DNA from: Drosophila pseudoobscura | Lineage: Eukaryota; Arthropoda; Insecta; Diptera; Drosophilidae | Direction of reading: 5' to 3' | Assembly: GCF_009870125.1 (NCBI RefSeq) | Contig: NC_046683.1 | Span: forward strand, 17,059,001-17,123,000 | DNA: 64,000 nucleotides | Part shown: in pieces, positions 62,582 to 64,000 of the stretch | Position numbering within the stretch: the stretch's first letter is position 1 | Layout of the letters: every line of letters starts with the position of its first letter | The notes under the pieces: model-generated | Told to the model about the DNA's origin: nothing | The model's input: the letters and a program-made list of their open reading frames with translations, nothing else | Database searches by the model: none | Made by a program: the position numbers and the translations under genes

Positions 62582-62708
62582 CTAAAAAGCAATATGATAA
62601 ACGTTTTAAAAACAAAATTAAATATATATATTAAAGTATAACACCGTACGTCTGCTAATCTCTTTATTTATAAGATTCTTTACTGGTGTATATGGAAATC
62701 GTTCAGAT

Positions 62709-64000
62709 ATTTTGAAAATAACAAGCCGCCCATAAAATTGTATTCATTCAAATAGTAACCACTCAACTTAACAACTCGTCATCATCAGCGATCTTTTCTT
62801 TTTCCCTGAAGAACATGTGTCCGACTCGAACTACACAGAAAGCGACAGAAGTAACGAAACTCCTGGTGCTAAAAAATGAAGCTAGGAAGCCGCAAAGGAG
62901 CTACCTTTACAAAGCCAGTGCTGCCAATGCGGGGACAGAAAATATATATTGTTGTCGCCGGCTTTGTCAATCGGAATAGGCCATAGGAACATTTGTTCAC
63001 ATATTGTCAACAAATCAGGCAGTTAATAGTCAGTTGAGTGAGTGTTCTGTGTAAAAATTGAGAAACTAGAAAAAACTTTCAATAAAACGCCTAAGTTCGC
63101 TGTATTTTCAGTAGTAATTTCGAACTGGATGGTTCGCATCCTCCCTGAAGAAAGCAACGAGTGCGTGGATTCTGCCGAAAACCAATCCAAGAAGTGAAAA
63201 GTGAACAAATTGCACTGTAATTCGAATTCCTTTCTTCAATTAGTGCACATACGTATGTATTTATTGTGTGAAAATCAGAATCAGTGAGAATCCCAATGTT
63301 CTATCAGAATGAACGGTCAGAATCGCAAGAGGGAGTGGCAAGCTGGGCGCGGTGAGGATCTCACCCCCGACGACCGTATTGAACTGATTGCCGAGTTGAT
63401 GGCTAAACTAGACGGCGTCAATTTCGTCGCCGACTTTTTACACATCCGTCGACTGAAACTGCTGATCACCGACTGCCTGCCCGACCGCAAGGAGCAGCTG
63501 CTACGCATTCTCATAGGCTATGTGAACCGGCCCCCCAGCCCGGCCACAACTAGCTACGCCAAAATTGTGAGTCTCCTCAGCAACGACCTTGGTTCCTTGA
63601 TGGTCGACTGCATCCGCGCCCTGAGGGCGGTCCAAGAGAAGGCACTCATCGATGGCAAGTGGGACAACGCGCGCGGCCTGGAGTACTTCTTAGCCGAGCT
63701 AAGCAAGTGACTTAGCATAGAAGGGCCCTGGCTGTGCAGTTTGATCACTGCACTGCCCCTGTTCTTCCACGATACGTTGCACATATCAAACTCTCGGTAA
63801 ACAAAACGTAGCATATTCAATAACACGAACCTAAGACACGAGCATAACACACGAGATTAACACTCGATCCTAACGCACGAGCAACACACGATCCTAACGC
63901 ACGAGCGACGCACGAGCCTAATAAACGAAGAACCAGCTCGACGATCCGCACATTCCCAGGAAAGATCCAAGCAAACTCTTTGGACCTGAAGAAGCCTCAC
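62709..64000 (+). repeat. Array unit 5 (T type, continues past the window)
   Basis: Opens with the same tan-intron junction as unit 2 and contains a CBP80-like gene, the minisatellite (63821-63930) and the beginning of the hydrolase remnant (from about 63927). The array therefore extends beyond the window. Confidence 0.85.
63309..63710 (+). CDS. CBP80-derived 133-aa protein, array copy 5
   Basis: Intact 133 codons; the protein is the same as at 37803 and 60603. The shared leader upstream is complete, starting at 62709. Confidence 0.75.
   Translation: MNGQNRKREWQAGRGEDLTPDDRIELIAELMAKLDGVNFVADFLHIRRLKLLITDCLPDRKEQLLRILIGYVNRPPSPATTSYAKIVSLLSNDLGSLMVDCIRALRAVQEKALIDGKWDNARGLEYFLAELSK

Larger units (their letters stand above)
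60186..62708 (+). repeat. Array unit 4 (T type)
   Basis: Continues the unit broken by the second LINE. Compared with unit 1 it lacks about 20 bases in the shared leader near 60307 and a 228-base segment in tan. Confidence 0.85.

Overview
The window is nuclear DNA of a fly, almost certainly a Drosophila. It holds compact genes with short GT-AG introns, Drosophila-type core promoter motifs, CT/GT microsatellites and recognisable fly orthologues. Nadsyn, Kap3 and Gapvd1 are all X-linked in D. melanogaster (from memory), so this is probably Muller element A. The LOA-type LINE and the multi-copy array suggest the obscura group, but that is inference.

Left part (1-33 kb): ordinary host sequence. 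A possible first exon of a leftward gene lies at 1.7 kb. NAD+ synthetase (Nadsyn, +, 4.0-6.7 kb) is followed by a small family of inosine-uridine-type nucleoside hydrolases (NH): a remnant at 8.5 kb, an intact minus-strand gene at 10.2-11.4 kb and an intact plus-strand gene at 13.2-14.4 kb. A dead Tc1-like transposon sits between the first two. Convergent to the 13 kb NH gene is a 133-codon single-exon gene (14.6-15.0 kb, -). I recognise its product as a shortened relative of the N-terminal MIF4G region of CBP80/NCBP1, the large subunit of the nuclear cap-binding complex. Kap3 (kinesin-2 accessory subunit, +, 17.9-21.9 kb) and Gapvd1 (RasGAP plus VPS9 endocytic regulator, -, 24.4-30.0 kb with a non-coding first exon near 32.6 kb) follow.

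Middle (33-37 kb): gene-poor sequence with decayed coding-like fragments, a Tc1-like N-terminal fragment and a roughly 390-bp element with 46-bp inverted termini.

Right part (37.25 kb to the end): an amplified array. Each unit of about 2.8 kb carries one intact 133-codon CBP80-like gene on + and pieces of other genes on -. 'T' units carry a fragment of tan (beta-alanyl-bioamine hydrolase) plus a small NH remnant. The 'N' unit carries most of the NH gene, nearly identical to the 13-14.4 kb locus but inverted. The order is T, N, T (cut short), an N-unit end, T, T (running off the window). Five CBP80-like copies lie in the array and one at 14.6 kb; all six are open over all 133 codons. The copies differ mainly by amino-acid replacements (22 replaced residues against 2 synonymous codons between two of them), which points to diversifying selection or conversion from an unseen paralogue rather than neutral decay.

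Two LINEs and one LTR element have entered the array. A 5'-truncated, decayed LOA-type LINE (44.6-55.3 kb) holds a nested young BEL/Pao element (46.7-53.6 kb) with matching LTRs. A full-length CR1/Kiri-like LINE with both ORFs open (55.5-60.2 kb) sits in the next unit. The flanks of the LOA element come from different places in the unit, so a rearrangement has happened there. The layout (amplified cap-binding-derived gene, truncated host genes in antisense, an inverted partner locus 25 kb away) resembles the X/Y co-amplified and hairpin-RNA loci known from Drosophila sex-chromosome conflict. That function is a hypothesis; only the structure is seen.
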